Origin: Chara braunii
Lineage: Eukaryota > Streptophyta > Charophyceae > Charales > Characeae
Direction of reading: 5' to 3'
Length of the DNA: 24,465 bases
Assembly: GCA_003427395.1 (NCBI GenBank)
Contig: BFEA01000313.1
Location: forward strand, 1,755,124 to 1,779,588
Part shown: positions 7,851-17,156 of the stretch, in pieces
Position numbering within the stretch: the stretch's first letter is position 1
Layout of the letters: every line of letters starts with the position of its first letter
The notes under the pieces: generated by a model
Database searches by the model: none
Seen by the model: the letters and a program-made list of their open reading frames with translations, nothing else
Told to the model about the DNA's origin: nothing
Position numbers and translations under genes: made by a program

Positions 7851-9074
7851 CAAACGAAGTGCGTGATGGTGCTGGTCAGGACATTGCGGCTCAAACTTCG
7901 GTCGCCTGCCACTTCAGCTCAACAAAAAGGTCAGCACCCCAGCCAAGCTTCCCGCTGCTCCGCTCGTCCGCCTCCTCATATCCTTCCTTCAATGAACCTG
8001 GTCAGGGCTGGTCCAAGTGTGCATCATACCCGGCCGGGCACTTAGTGTCCGATATCACGACAACACGATGGCATACCACAGTCGAAATCTGATAACCGTC
8101 GGTGAAGGCAAAGGAAGACCATGCAGGATCGATCATCAGCACAGCGACTTATCCCCTGATTTCGATGGCGGCAGTCTCCACGACAACCAAGGGCACACGA
8201 CGCTGGCCCACGCTCCACTTCTCACCAAGTGTATCAAGATGAAGAAGATTCCTCCACAAAAAATGCAGACACGCATATTCCTCTTCTTACCACCAGAGCT
8301 CCTACTTCCTCCTCCTCCCGTGTTGCCATTACACCTGCCTAGTAAGCATCTCTTCTCTTGCTCTAGCATGTGCCGACGTCCCAAAAACGATGAAGGTTAC
8401 CTTGTATTTGCTGCAGATTGCCCCGATCTCGATCGGCGGTATAGGATACGAAAGACTGCGTCCTAAATAAGTACGCATCTCCCCCTGATCACCACAGCAA
8501 ACTCCAATAAGACCCAACCCCATTCGGATGCCCACAACCTTTGTAGGAAGAGCAAAAATAAAAAAGGAAAATTATTGAATCTTCCTCAAAAACATGAGGA
8601 CATACATCACGTATCTAGACTTCAATTTTTACTCCTGGGCGCAGCCCTCGGTGCTCATGCTGCTCATATCAGCCCATTAGGGGCGATTCTGAGTTTGCCA
8701 TTCAACTCGCAATGTATTGAAACCTCGGAATGGCATCTCTAACCCTCGCAATCCATCCACAAACGAGCCAGATATTCACTTTCTCTCATTCCACCCCGCT
8801 TACTAACAACGCAGCCCATACCATATGTACCGCCTGAAACGCCCATCCTACGTGAAATCTGACTCCTCCATCAGCTTCGCCCTACCAAGAAACCCCAATT
8901 TCAAGCCTCACTTCCCCCGATTCCGTTAAGGAACGGGCGAGCTATGCCTTCTTCCTCTCATCACTTCACCTTCACCATCTCCGCCGCGCACGTTGTCTTC
9001 TTCCTCCCAAATACAACACCCCCCTCTACCGCTCACGGTCTGATAGCTATTCCGGGCTGTCAGGAACTGCTAAC
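7851..9074. other. Non-coding stretch, nothing recognised
   Basis: No protein domain, tRNA or other RNA was recognised. It contains a pyrimidine-rich patch near 8280-8340 and A-rich DNA near 8555-8600. The small open frames have no supporting signs. Confidence 0.4.
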
Positions 9075-9169
9075 TAAGGCCCGCCCTGCACTTATACTCG
9101 TTATGCTTGCGCAAGGGCCATGCTAATCTTCTCTGCATTGTGCCGATTTTAACGAATGTCTTGAAGGAC
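9075..9169 (-). pseudogene. U6 spliceosomal snRNA-like pseudogene, copy 1
   Basis: Read on the minus strand from 9169 it follows U6 snRNA from the 5' stem-loop onward: GTCCTTCAAGAC, then AAAATCGG, then GCAGAGAAGATTAGCATGG (9118-9136), then CTTGCGCAAG of the internal stem-loop. The 3' third is only loosely similar. The invariant ACAGAGA box, which pairs with the 5' splice site, reads GCAGAGA, and the 5' stem is disturbed. No TATA box lies about 30 bases upstream, as functional plant U6 genes have. It is therefore a relic, not a working gene. Confidence 0.75.
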
Positions 9170-9622
9170 TGTGCCATGGGTAGTGGCTGGAGGTACCAGC
9201 GTCGAACTGGCCCGCTGCAGATAACTCTGAATAGATTTTATTTATTTATTTGACCACATCTGGATCCGAATTTGGGCCTGTATTTCAACAGTTCCTGGGT
9301 GTGCCGGCTGAGCTAGGCCAGTCCCTTTGCCTGGCCAGCCCCGGTACCAGACGCAGGGGTCGCGACAGTTCTCCAGCCCCTGTAGTGCTGGTCCCACGGC
9401 TGCTCAGCAAAGCTGTTCCACAGCTCCAGCTATCCCGAGGGAAAACCTCTGAGCCAGCCTGCTACTGGAAACCCTGGTGAGTCATCCGGCCCTATACCCG
9501 AGCCCGTTGAAAAAGTTGCACGGCACCGCTGCTGCAGCCTTCGTTGGCGTTCCCTGTGGCCATGTCTTGCTCAACTGTAGCTCGCCACTTTTCTGGTCCT
9601 AATGGGAATGCTCACACTGCGG
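9170..9622. other. Non-coding stretch, nothing recognised
   Basis: Contains a TTTATTTATTTATTT run at 9238-9252 and a 76-codon open frame starting at 9250 that matches no family I know. The frame ends at TGGTGA within CCCTGGTGAGTC, which resembles a 5' splice site, but nothing else supports an exon. Confidence 0.3.
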
Positions 9623-9738
9623 CCCCAAATCTGCAAAATACGCAGATTTTTGGGGTAAACCAACTTTCTAATGGTTCAGCCACACCGTTGAACCTTTCTA
9701 GATGAAACTAGACCCTGGCCGCCTGCAGCAACAGCAGG
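9623..9738 (+). repeat. Four consecutive hairpins
   Basis: CCCCAAATCTGC (9623-9634) pairs with 9642-9655 apart from two bulged T. GGTTCA/TGAACC (9673-9694), TCTAG/CTAGA (9697-9712) and CCTGC/GCAGG (9722-9738) follow within a few bases. A poly(A) run follows at about 9779. The first stem is strong; the 5-base stems could be chance. Confidence 0.45.
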
Positions 9739-9778
9739 TTGGTACTTTGCTGGTCACACAACACTATCCACACACTGT

Positions 9779-9794
9779 AAAAAAAAAAAAAAAC
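9779..9794 (+). repeat. Poly(A) run
   Basis: An uninterrupted A run of about 15 bases, with a second A-rich run at 9839-9853. It may be the remnant of a retroposon tail, but no body or target duplication was identified. Confidence 0.4.
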
Positions 9795-9941
9795 TCTTGT
9801 GAACCAGTTCTTACCAATTCTCAAAACTAATGGCAAGGAAAAAATAAAAAAAACTGAGGTACCGCGCAGTCACATCCAATAGTGACTGCAGTTCCTTTGG
9901 CCCCACGGCTCCATAAGCTGCCGATAAGCAGGCACACACAT

Positions 9942-9990
9942 NGTGNATCTGGGACCTTGGGAAACTCTGTATGACCGGTCCCGTATCTCN
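9942..9990. other. Ambiguous bases in the assembly
   Basis: N at 9942, 9946 and 9990. These mark uncertain base calls within repeat-rich DNA. Nothing recognisable lies around them. Confidence 0.95.
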
Positions 9991-10040
9991 CGCACAGTCA
10001 CCCGACTAACGCACTACGGCCTCCCCGAACGTCAAAGCAA

Positions 10041-10157
10041 AAAGGTTTAAAAGGTTTGGAAGGGGAAACCGCCTCCTGATTTATGCGCGCCAACCTTGCG
10101 CAGGGACCACGCTAGTCCTCTCAGTATCGTTCAAATTTTTTGGATGTCCCGAAGGAC
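10041..10157 (-). pseudogene. U6 spliceosomal snRNA-like pseudogene, copy 2
   Basis: Read on the minus strand from 10157: GTCCTTCGGGACATCC (5' stem-loop), TTGAACGATACTGAG, GACTAGCGTGGTCC, CTGCGCAAGG, then GCGCGCATAAATC and a CCAAACC-like 3' end with a T-rich tail. This covers almost all of U6 in order. The 5' stem is one pair shorter than in flowering plants but still perfect. The ACAGAGA box reads ACTGAGA, which should disable splicing function. TATAG lies 34 bases upstream, a possible degraded TATA box. Same strand as copy 1, about 1 kb away. Confidence 0.75.
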
Positions 10158-10467
10158 TCATCCCGGGGCAGTACTCCGCAGGCCCACTATAGGCGGAGAG
10201 CCATTGCACACCTCTTCTCCGCCTGACCCGACCGCGGCCTGTATGTCAGATCCCAAACAGCGAAAAGGATAAAAATAAAAATAGGAAAAAACTAAGAAAT
10301 GCCAGCCTATAACGTCGGGTCTTTTAGGGGGAATAGGGGCTGTTGTCGCCCAGTCAGTCCCGTAGATCGGGCCCCCCGTCTCCCGTAACAGCAAAAGCTG
10401 AGGGGGATAGCCCTGGCGTCCCTCCACCCCTCGGCCCTCGCCTCGCTGCTCCGCTGCTCCTGCGTTG
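10158..10467. other. Non-coding stretch, nothing recognised
   Basis: Contains an A-rich patch near 10260-10300, then GC-rich DNA. No coding or RNA gene signs beyond the flanking U6-like and tRNA-like copies. Confidence 0.3.
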
Positions 10468-10535
10468 CTGCCTGCTGGCCTCGAACCCCGAACCTTCGTA
10501 TTCGCAACCCCACGCCGTAACCTATAGGGCTAAGC
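10468..10535 (-). repeat. tRNA-like sequence with Pol III box A and B, copy 2
   Basis: On the minus strand it has TAGCCCTATAGG (box A-like) and GGTTCGAGGCC (good box B), spaced about as in a tRNA. Stem pairing is weak and the anticodon unclear. Its upstream side, CCTACTGATCCCAGGCTTGGG, resembles CCTACTATCCCAGACATTGGG beside the copy at 2653-2713, so both belong to one repeat family rather than being independent tRNA genes. Confidence 0.35.
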
Positions 10536-10934
10536 CCAAGCCTGGGATCAGTAGGCGCTGAATCCCATATGAAGTGGTGCAGCCCGGCGCCTAGGGCTGG
10601 GACATGCCCGCAGGCTCACCCCCGCCCATAAACAAGCGCATGGCCGCTGCGCAACCACGCCACCTTGCGAACCACCCCACCTACAGACCTCGCCGCCGGT
10701 CAGATAGGGCGACCAAGGGTCAGCCTACTAACCCTTGGCCTAATCAAGGGCGCGAGGTCAAGTCGGACGCCTTCGTCAGCGGCACGATGAAAAGGGCAGA
10801 ATCACACGCGCGCCTTGAACCTGCGCGCCCACTCACCCTACCTACTTAGACCACCTTGGTCCATACACAAGTAGCCGTTTGAACACACGGGCCTGGACCA
10901 TCGGCCCCGCTGTCACTTGCAAAAACCAGGGCGG
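10536..10934. other. GC-rich right part of the insertion, nothing recognised
   Basis: Contains GCGCGC words like those at 2660-3060 but no alignment was secured. An 81-codon open frame at 10604-10849 is Pro/Arg-rich and matches no family I know. Confidence 0.3.
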
Positions 10935-10952
10935 ATACCCTTGCAAGGGTAT
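10935..10952. repeat. 18-base perfect palindrome at the insertion edge
   Basis: ATACCCTTGCAAGGGTAT is its own reverse complement and ends one base before CATGCCG, where gag resumes. The position suggests it belongs to the end of the inserted DNA. Confidence 0.6.
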
Positions 10953-10954
10953 TC

Positions 10955-12218
10955 ATGCCGACACCGCTATCAGGAGGGATCACAGCAGGATCTAGTTTGC
11001 AGGTTCCGGTACAGACAGTGTTCACCCTGTTCCGGTACAGACAATGTTCACCCAATCACCGTTGCAGGTTGCGGTTACCACACAGCCTGCTGTCTCGCAG
11101 TCTGTACAGACGCAGGGTACACAGCCCCAGCAGCTAGCACAACAACCTGTGTCACAGGGTCCACAGCCCGGAGCGATGCAGGGACCGGGACAAACACAGT
11201 GGGTTCCAAAGACGGCCATCGCCGCTCCGAAACCATTTACAGGGGATAAGAGGGGCGAAGACCTCGACACGTGGTTGAGGGCAGTGCCGGTCTATGTCAA
11301 GTGTAAGCTTACCTTGCCGCACGAGGAAGTGTTAGTGGCTGCATCCTATCTAGAGGGTAGCGCAGCACGATGGTTGAGCGGTTTGGTGCAACTTCAGGGA
11401 TACGGTCATGACTTCCGCTCTTGGGCAGCCCACCAGAAACTAGAGGACTTTCTCAAGATGGTGTAGGAAAGGTGGCATGATCCTCAAGAGGCCCAAAGGG
11501 CCACTGACGCGATCCTGACACTGCACACGCGGCAAGGGAAGCCACCAACGTTGTTGAGCGTCCGATCTGTGTCCCAGGGATGCACTATGACCCCCAGGTA
11601 CTACTCACCTCCTACCTGAGATGCTTCTCCTTGCCTCTCAGGAACCAGTTGGCAGGTGAGGCCAACATCAATATGCACAACTTTCCTTCGTTTAGGAAAA
11701 AGGCCCTAGACCTTGAGGCGAAGATAGGGCATGGACAGGCACCCACTATAGACGGAAGGAGGAAGACATTGCCTTCTAACTGGAAGGCGAAGGGGCGCAT
11801 TATGTTTGTCGATAACGATGGTTCTACCATCGAATTAGACGACAACTTTCAGGAAGGAGTAGGTGCAGAGGCAGGCAACGTAGAAGCTTCAGGGGGTGGA
11901 GTAGTCGCTGCTGTAACTCAGAAAGGTAAGGCGACCGATAGACGTCGTGGAGGTTCCCGGTCTAGGAGTCAAGTTGACCCCAATGCTCCTCCATGGGAGA
12001 AAGCGGGTCTCAATGAGGACGTGTGGAGAGACTGGTACACCCGGCAAGCTCATATTCGTTGTGGCCAATATGGCCATAACCAATTCAAGTGCCGTAACAA
12101 AAAGGTGATCGACAAGATCTCGCCTACGATGGGGCAGGCGGTAGGATCCTCCCATCCCGTTGGTAGCAATGTGGCCAGCACTTCAGGCACTGCTCCGGGA
12201 AACACGTCGGGCCAGTAG
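10955..12218 (+). pseudogene. gag: Gag, capsid and nucleocapsid part, of the plus-strand element
   Basis: After a Gln-rich linker, the frame at 11044-11466 carries a typical retrotransposon Gag (capsid) domain: PKPFTGDKRGEDLDTWL, then LEGSAARWLSGL. TAG at 11464-11466 replaces a sense codon just before ERWHDPQEA. A frameshift follows near 11530, and the frame from 11580 continues with the capsid C-terminal part and a basic region. A zinc knuckle follows at about 12051-12092. Its CCHC pattern is damaged, reading H-x2-C-x4-H-x4-C, so the first Cys is lost. The TAG stop is at 12216-12218, and pol follows in another frame. In an intact element it would form the particle and bind RNA. Confidence 0.8.
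11004..11055 (+). repeat. 26-base tandem duplication within gag
   Basis: Units at 11004-11029 and 11030-11055 both begin TTCCGGTACAGACA and differ at few positions. Since 26 is not a multiple of three, the duplication shifts the gag frame. The frame before it (ATG at 10955) and after it (ATG at 11044) agree if one unit is removed. Confidence 0.7.
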
Positions 12219-12342
12219 GAATAGTAGCTGTTCCTACTAGGGTCGAGGTGGTGGAGACACCCTCACCATCTCGAGAGATGGCCCAAGCTCTGACTCCAGC
12301 GTCGTCCCGCAAACACGTTCAGACCCATCGAGCCTCTGTTCG

Positions 12343-14856
12343 ATGAATGTGTTTGAGTCCTTAGAGGAGCTAGAGGAGGAGTGGTCTAGATCAGACCCGC
12401 TAGCTTCTTGGACGACCCTAGTCAAAGCCCCGAAGGGTGAGATGTTCGTCAGTGAGGTTGTCATTGGCGGCCGCAAGGCCGGGACCTATTATGACACTTG
12501 CTCGACTAGGAACTTTATTAGTCGCGCGAGCGTTGAGAGGCTGCGCTTACAAGGGCAAGTGCAACGCCTGAGTCGACCTGTGGAGTCGACCTGTGCCAAC
12601 AAACAGCGCATGGTAGTCGATGACTACCTCCAAGATGTTGAGTGTTGTTTCCCGTACGCGGGAGGGGAATTGAGACATCGTGTCTCGTTCCTAGTGAGCG
12701 ATGAACATCCCATGGATATGCTGTTAGGTATGTACTACCTCTCTGTGGCACAGCCCCAGTTTGACTGGGACCGAAAAGTGGTCAAACACACTTTGCCAGG
12801 CGGAGGGACCGTCAGATTGCGTAAGTTCAAGGCCAGTAGTCTGATTGAGTCCTATGGGTGCATGTGTGCGGCCTCATTCTATAACTATTATAAGCAAAAT
12901 CAGGAGGAGGGTATGTATCTAGTTTATGTCTCTGCTGCAGGCGAGCCGGTGAAAATGTCGCCGGAGATAGAGGGAGTAGTTGCCAAGTACCCTGATCTAT
13001 TTGAAGAGTCGACATGGGTTGTAGAGAGGGAGGTCGTCCACGCGATAGAGATTATCCCAGGGTCTAACATTCCGAAGGGTAGGATCTATCGGATGTCTCC
13101 AGGCGAGCTCGATGAGCTTCGTCGACGCCTCAAGGAACTTGTAGAGAAGGGTTGGATCCGGCCGAGTGTTTCTCCTTATGGATCTCCAGTACTATTCGTA
13201 CCTAAGAAGAAGGAGGGTACACTTAGGATGTGCATTGATTATAGGGGCCTCAATGACATCACTGTAAAGAACAGAGAGGCCCTACCGCGCATCGACGATT
13301 TGTTGGATAGAGTGCAAGGGTGTCGGTACTTCAGTAAGATAGATCTGAAGTCCGGGTACCATCAAATTGCAATCCGGCCCGAGGATCAGCACAAAACCGC
13401 CTTTCAGACCAGGTACGGTCTGTACGAGTTTGTGGTGATGCCTTTTGGCCTTCAGCATGCTCCTGGCACCTTTCAGCATGCTATGAATCGGATATTCCAT
13501 GACTACTTGGATAAGTTTGTCATCGTGTACCTCGATGACATACTTATTTTTAGTAAGACTGTCGAGGAGCATGTTGCGCACTTGGACAAAGTCCTCAGTC
13601 TCCTGCGACAGCACAAGTTCAAGATCAACGGGGAGAAGTGCGAGTTTGGACGCACCCGTGTTTTGTACTTGGGTCATGAGATCTCCGTGGAAGGGTTGAA
13701 GCCCGATTTCGCGAAGGTGGCCAGCATTCGTGATTGGCCACGTCCTCAGTCTGTGACTGAGATGAGATCTTTCTTAGGAATGACAAGCTACTATAGAACT
13801 TCCGTTAAGAACTATAGCATAGTGGTAGCCCCTTTGACTGATCTGACCCGCCTTGACACCCCATGGGAGTGGACAGATGAGTGCGAGGCTGCTTTCAAAC
13901 ATCTGAAGCATGCGTTGACGCACTATGAGGTCTTGAAACTTCCTGATCCTGATAAGCCGTTTATAGTCACCACGGATGCCAGCCAATATGGCATTGGCGC
14001 CGTGCTCGCGCAGCAGGAGGGGCCAAAGTTGAGGCCTGTGGAGTACATGTCTGAGAAAATGTCGTCTCAGAAGTTGGCCAAGTCCACCTATGTGAAAGAA
14101 CTCTATGCAGTTTACAAGGCTCTGACCCATTGGAGACACTATCTCCTTGGGAGGTTCTTCATCCTCAGGACTGATCATCAGACCCTGAGATGGATGAGAA
14201 CTCAGTCGGTGCTCTCTGACGCTCCGAAGCGTTGGATTGAAGTCGTTGAGCAGTACGACTTTGACCCTCAGTATATGAAAGGGGAGTACAATAAGGTTGT
14301 TGATGCCTTGTCGCGTAGACCTGACTTCTTAGGTAAGCTGATTACTGAGTTCTATCTGACGGACAATGTTACTCAGTCTTTGGTGGAAGCCTATCGCGAG
14401 GACCAGTTCATGTCTGAGATCATTCGCAGACTTGAGGCGAAGGACAAGAAGACTTCTGTCGAGTTTGAGTTGGTCAATGGCTTCCTGTTCCTTGAGAAGG
14501 AAGGGAATAAACGATTGTGTGTCCCGAATAGCGAGTCTTTGTGTAGTTTGTTTTTAGGCGAGTGTAATGATGCCACCGGCCATTTTGGGTACAAGAAGAC
14601 CGCAACCAATCTGCTGCAGCGGTTCTGGTGGCCCACATTGATGAGAGATGCTAAGTTGTACGTGGAGACTTGTCAGGTCTGTCAGAGAGACAAGCCACGT
14701 ACTCAGGCTCCTCTTGGGCTGCTGAAGCCCCTTCCGATTCCGGAAAGGCCTGGTGAGAGCCTGTTCATGGACTTCATGGATACGCTGGTCACCAGCAAGA
14801 GTGGAATGCGCTACATCTACGTCATTGTGGACAGGTTTAGTCAGTTTGCTAGATAA
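12343..14856 (+). pseudogene. pol: Pol: protease, reverse transcriptase, RNase H and start of integrase (plus-strand element)
   Basis: The frame encodes 837 residues in Ty3/gypsy order. The aspartic protease motif is at residues 51-55 as DTCST, with Cys where the family has Gly (DTG or DSG). Reverse transcriptase follows with SPVLFVPKKK, DYRGLND, FSKIDLKSGYHQI, MPFGL and the catalytic YLDD at 396-399. RNase H acidic residues are D545, E586 and D611. The integrase zinc domain has H747, C777 and C780, but the first His is Asn (N742). The first integrase catalytic Asp is D810. TAA at 14854-14856 stops the frame inside integrase. True pol probably starts upstream of this ATG, joined to gag. RT would copy the genomic RNA to DNA within the particle. 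Confidence 0.92.
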
Positions 14857-15859
14857 GTTGCGATGCCGGCAAACACCTAAAACGGAGTATGTGATTAAGA
14901 TGTTCAAAGAGAATTGGGTTAGAGACTTTGGATTACCCAAGTCCATAGTTAGTGATACGGATGTCAGATTCACAAGTGAGTTGTGGAAAGCAGCAGCTGC
15001 AGAGCAAGGTACGCAACTGCAGATGACATCGGGCAATCATCCTGAGACGAACGGGCAGGCTGAACAAATGAACCGCGCTGTATAACACCTGCTAAGGCAC
15101 TACATCAAGCCAAATCAGGTAGATTGGGATGAGAAACTTGCTCTCATCGCAAGTTTGTACAATAACGCTGTGCACAGCGCAACCGGAGTCAGTCCTAACA
15201 GCCTGCTACTGACCTTCAGACCCCGACTGCCTTCAGACTTTCTACTACCTGACAATCAGCCAACCACTGCACCTGGGACTTTAGAGTCTGCTTATCGATA
15301 TGAGCAGCTGATGCAGCAGGCTGTTGAATAGATGCACAAGGCACAGGCGGCGATAATAGATTCTGAAAACAAACACCGCCGCTCCTCTACGTTTCAGGTA
15401 GGAGAGAGAGTCTGGGTCAAGTCCTCAGAACTGGGACAGGAGCACAGGATCTCCCGCAAGCTCATGCCACAATACTTTGGACCGTGGGAAGTATTGGATG
15501 TCGTGGGGAATGAACCGGATGGCCCATCTTATGTTATTTACATCCCTGGTCGCTTATGCACTTACCCTGTCTTCCACTCCAACAAACTTGCACCTTTCAA
15601 GGAAACAGATCAGTTTCCATCTCGTCGTTCAATGCTGCCCCCAACCATGGATGGAGAGGTCGACATCGACGATATTGTTGATCACCGCGAGCTGCCAGTT
15701 CCACAAACAACAGGCAGGGGACGTCCTCCGAAACCGATGCTGCAGTCCCGTGTTCGGTTCCGACATCATACTGATCCGAAGGAGGACCGCTGGTTTACCA
15801 GGGAGGAACTCATGCAGACCGCTTCGCAAGTTGTAGCCCGCTACGAGAAATCTCTTTAG
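14857..15859 (+). pseudogene. pol: Integrase core and chromodomain-like tail (plus-strand element)
   Basis: Continuation of pol after the stop at 14854 and a frameshift near 14872. The catalytic Asp is in VSDTDVRF (codon 14954) and the Glu in NGQAEQMN (codon 15062), exactly 35 residues between them, as in the D,D-35-E core. In-frame stops interrupt it at 15083-15085 (TAA) and 15329-15331 (TAG), both one C-to-T change from a Gln codon. The last 175 codons hold the GPWEVLDVVG-type C-terminal integrase domain and a region with DIDDIVDHRELP and DRWFTREEL that resembles a chromodomain. Chromodomains steer integration to particular chromatin. The frame ends at 15857-15859. Confidence 0.88.
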
Positions 15860-15913
15860 AAAGGAAAGCGCCCGATGGTCGAAGACTGAGCTTCTAAGAG
15901 GACTGTTGAAGCT

Positions 15914-15926
15914 AAGGAGAAGGGAA
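15914..15926 (+). other. Polypurine tract
   Basis: AAGGAGAAGGGAA lies 54 bases after the pol stop and directly before a TG, the expected position for the plus-strand DNA primer next to a 3' LTR. Confidence 0.6.
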
Positions 15927-16798
15927 TGCGAGGCCATTGCCTCTATAAGCCCATTCAGGCCCCTTTTTGGAGCCTGTCGGCCGCCCTAAGTGAAGGCAGG
16001 CTCGACGAGGCCTTTCAGGGCCTTATTTCGGCCTCTGCGCAACTAAGGAAATTCAGGCAGTTGTGCAGCGCAAAACCCAAGCCCTGGGCTGGATACGGGT
16101 ACTGCGCCAAACACATACCAAAGGCAGTTGGGCGCATGCAACCACATCAAGCGCAGGCCTGTTCTCGATCGTGCTGGGCCTCAGGCTACCGGGGCCTACT
16201 GGAAGCTTCTTGGGATTGGACGCAGACAGGCCACTTCGATATAGCAAAGGGCCTGCCTCCTCATTCAGCATTCGGGTGCTGGCTGCATGCTGCGCAAGCT
16301 CTGCTGCGCTATTTGCTGGCTGGCGCCTACACGCTCACGGGCGAGCAGGGAAGGAGCAGGCAGCCATATCCGAGCTGCGCTGCTGCAAGCTGGGTGTGGT
16401 GCAGGGTGGTCCGTGGGTGCAAGTGGCATTTGTGTGTTGGGGAACGAGGTTGTGAGTGAGGCGAGAGAAATACCTGGTGCGGGAAGCGTGCAACATTGGT
16501 CGCTGTATGCTCGTACTTCGGGAAAGCTGTAGACGTCATCATTCGGCATTGTAGTATAGGTTAGATAGGATCTGCCACATGTAGTCTGGGCGCCGAGCGC
16601 CAGATAGGATATCAACTCTGGTTCTTCGTTGATAATGATGGGACTATTTCAGCATTGTCAATTCTGAACTCTTGGTGCGTTCTTATTTGGTGAATCTCGT
16701 GATGCAATTCTGTTGTTGGTTCGAGGTCACGACTATCTGGACTCATATGTACGATGCTGTTTGATTGCTGAAGTTCGCTATTGCTCATCTTCCTTGCA
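15927..16798 (+). repeat. 3' LTR (family B) of the plus-strand element
   Basis: It starts with TG after the purine tract and ends with CA, 872 bases. The last 107 bases or so match the 5' LTR remnant at about 99-204. The start of U3 holds perfect hairpins: GAGGC/GCCTC (15930-15943), CAGGC/GCCTG (15956-15976) and GAGGCC/GGCCTC (16007-16035). Open frames across the LTR are not coding. The right edge is sure from the alignment, the left edge inferred from TG and the purine tract. Confidence 0.65.
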
Positions 16799-17131
16799 CT
16801 ATTCAAGGCCGCATCAAAATTCTCTCGCCGGTATACACTCCACCACCACAATTTAATCATCCCTTTTTCTCTTTTTTTTTATTTAATCACTCTCGCCAGC
16901 GTCCACTGCAGAGTATCAAATGTTTGATGATGTGTTACGATCCTGGCCAATCTCGAAGTACAACTTCATGAGAAAGGACAATGCCGTCCAATTGTAAAAA
17001 GAAAAGAATGAACTTGATAGGAGAGCGAGGGAAAGAAGAAGAAGAAAATGTACACCAGCAAAGACCAATGTTGCATACTGTAAAGGTGCAGACCAGAACA
17101 AGAACCGACCTCTCTCACAAAGTACAAGATA
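16799..17131 (-). other. Non-coding stretch between LTRs
   Basis: No gene recognised. On the minus strand it follows a primer-binding-site-like sequence, so it may be the first part of a leader cut short by the family B LTR. It holds a T-rich run near 16870-16880. Confidence 0.35.
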
Positions 17132-17156
17132 GCGCAGCGGAAAACTTAGATACCAA
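17132..17156 (-). other. Primer-binding-site-like sequence after LTR A
   Basis: On the minus strand TTGGTATCTAAG follows directly after the CA end of the LTR. The same order (GATCA, then TTGGTATCTAA, then TCCGC) is seen at 66-92 on the plus strand. A primer binding site here would mean that this LTR is also the 5' LTR of a further minus-strand unit. Confidence 0.4.

Larger units (their letters stand above)
1717..10953. mobile_element. Composite insertion inside gag
   Basis: Gag breaks off at 1716 and resumes at 10954. CATGCCG is present at both edges (1710-1716 and 10954-10960), and removing the block plus one copy leaves the gag frame open across the join. The block has no recognisable protein gene and no clear terminal inverted repeats. 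An 18-base perfect palindrome sits at its right edge. It contains several repeat types, so it is probably a nest of insertions. Confidence 0.6.
93..16798 (+). mobile_element. Decayed Ty3/gypsy LTR retrotransposon with an internal 9.24-kb insertion
   Basis: In order: truncated LTR, primer binding site, leader, gag, pol (protease, reverse transcriptase, RNase H, integrase, chromodomain-like tail), purine tract and 3' LTR. Protease before RT and integrase after RNase H defines Ty3/gypsy rather than Ty1/copia. Without the insert at 1717-10953 the internal region is about 6.5 kb, normal for the family. Stop codons, frameshifts and altered motif residues show it cannot move by itself. The LTR overlap is about 97 percent identical, so insertion may be fairly recent despite the damage. 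The target duplication cannot be tested because the left flank is missing. Confidence 0.7.

Noticed and set aside
1717-10953. Helitron as the inserted element
   Set aside because: A hairpin-like palindrome is near the right edge, but there is no TC start, no CTRR end, and a 7-base flanking repeat is present where Helitrons make none.
15926-16459. Open frame of 177 codons within the 3' LTR
   Set aside because: Cys/Ala/Trp-rich product of GC-rich LTR sequence; overlapping frames are equally open.
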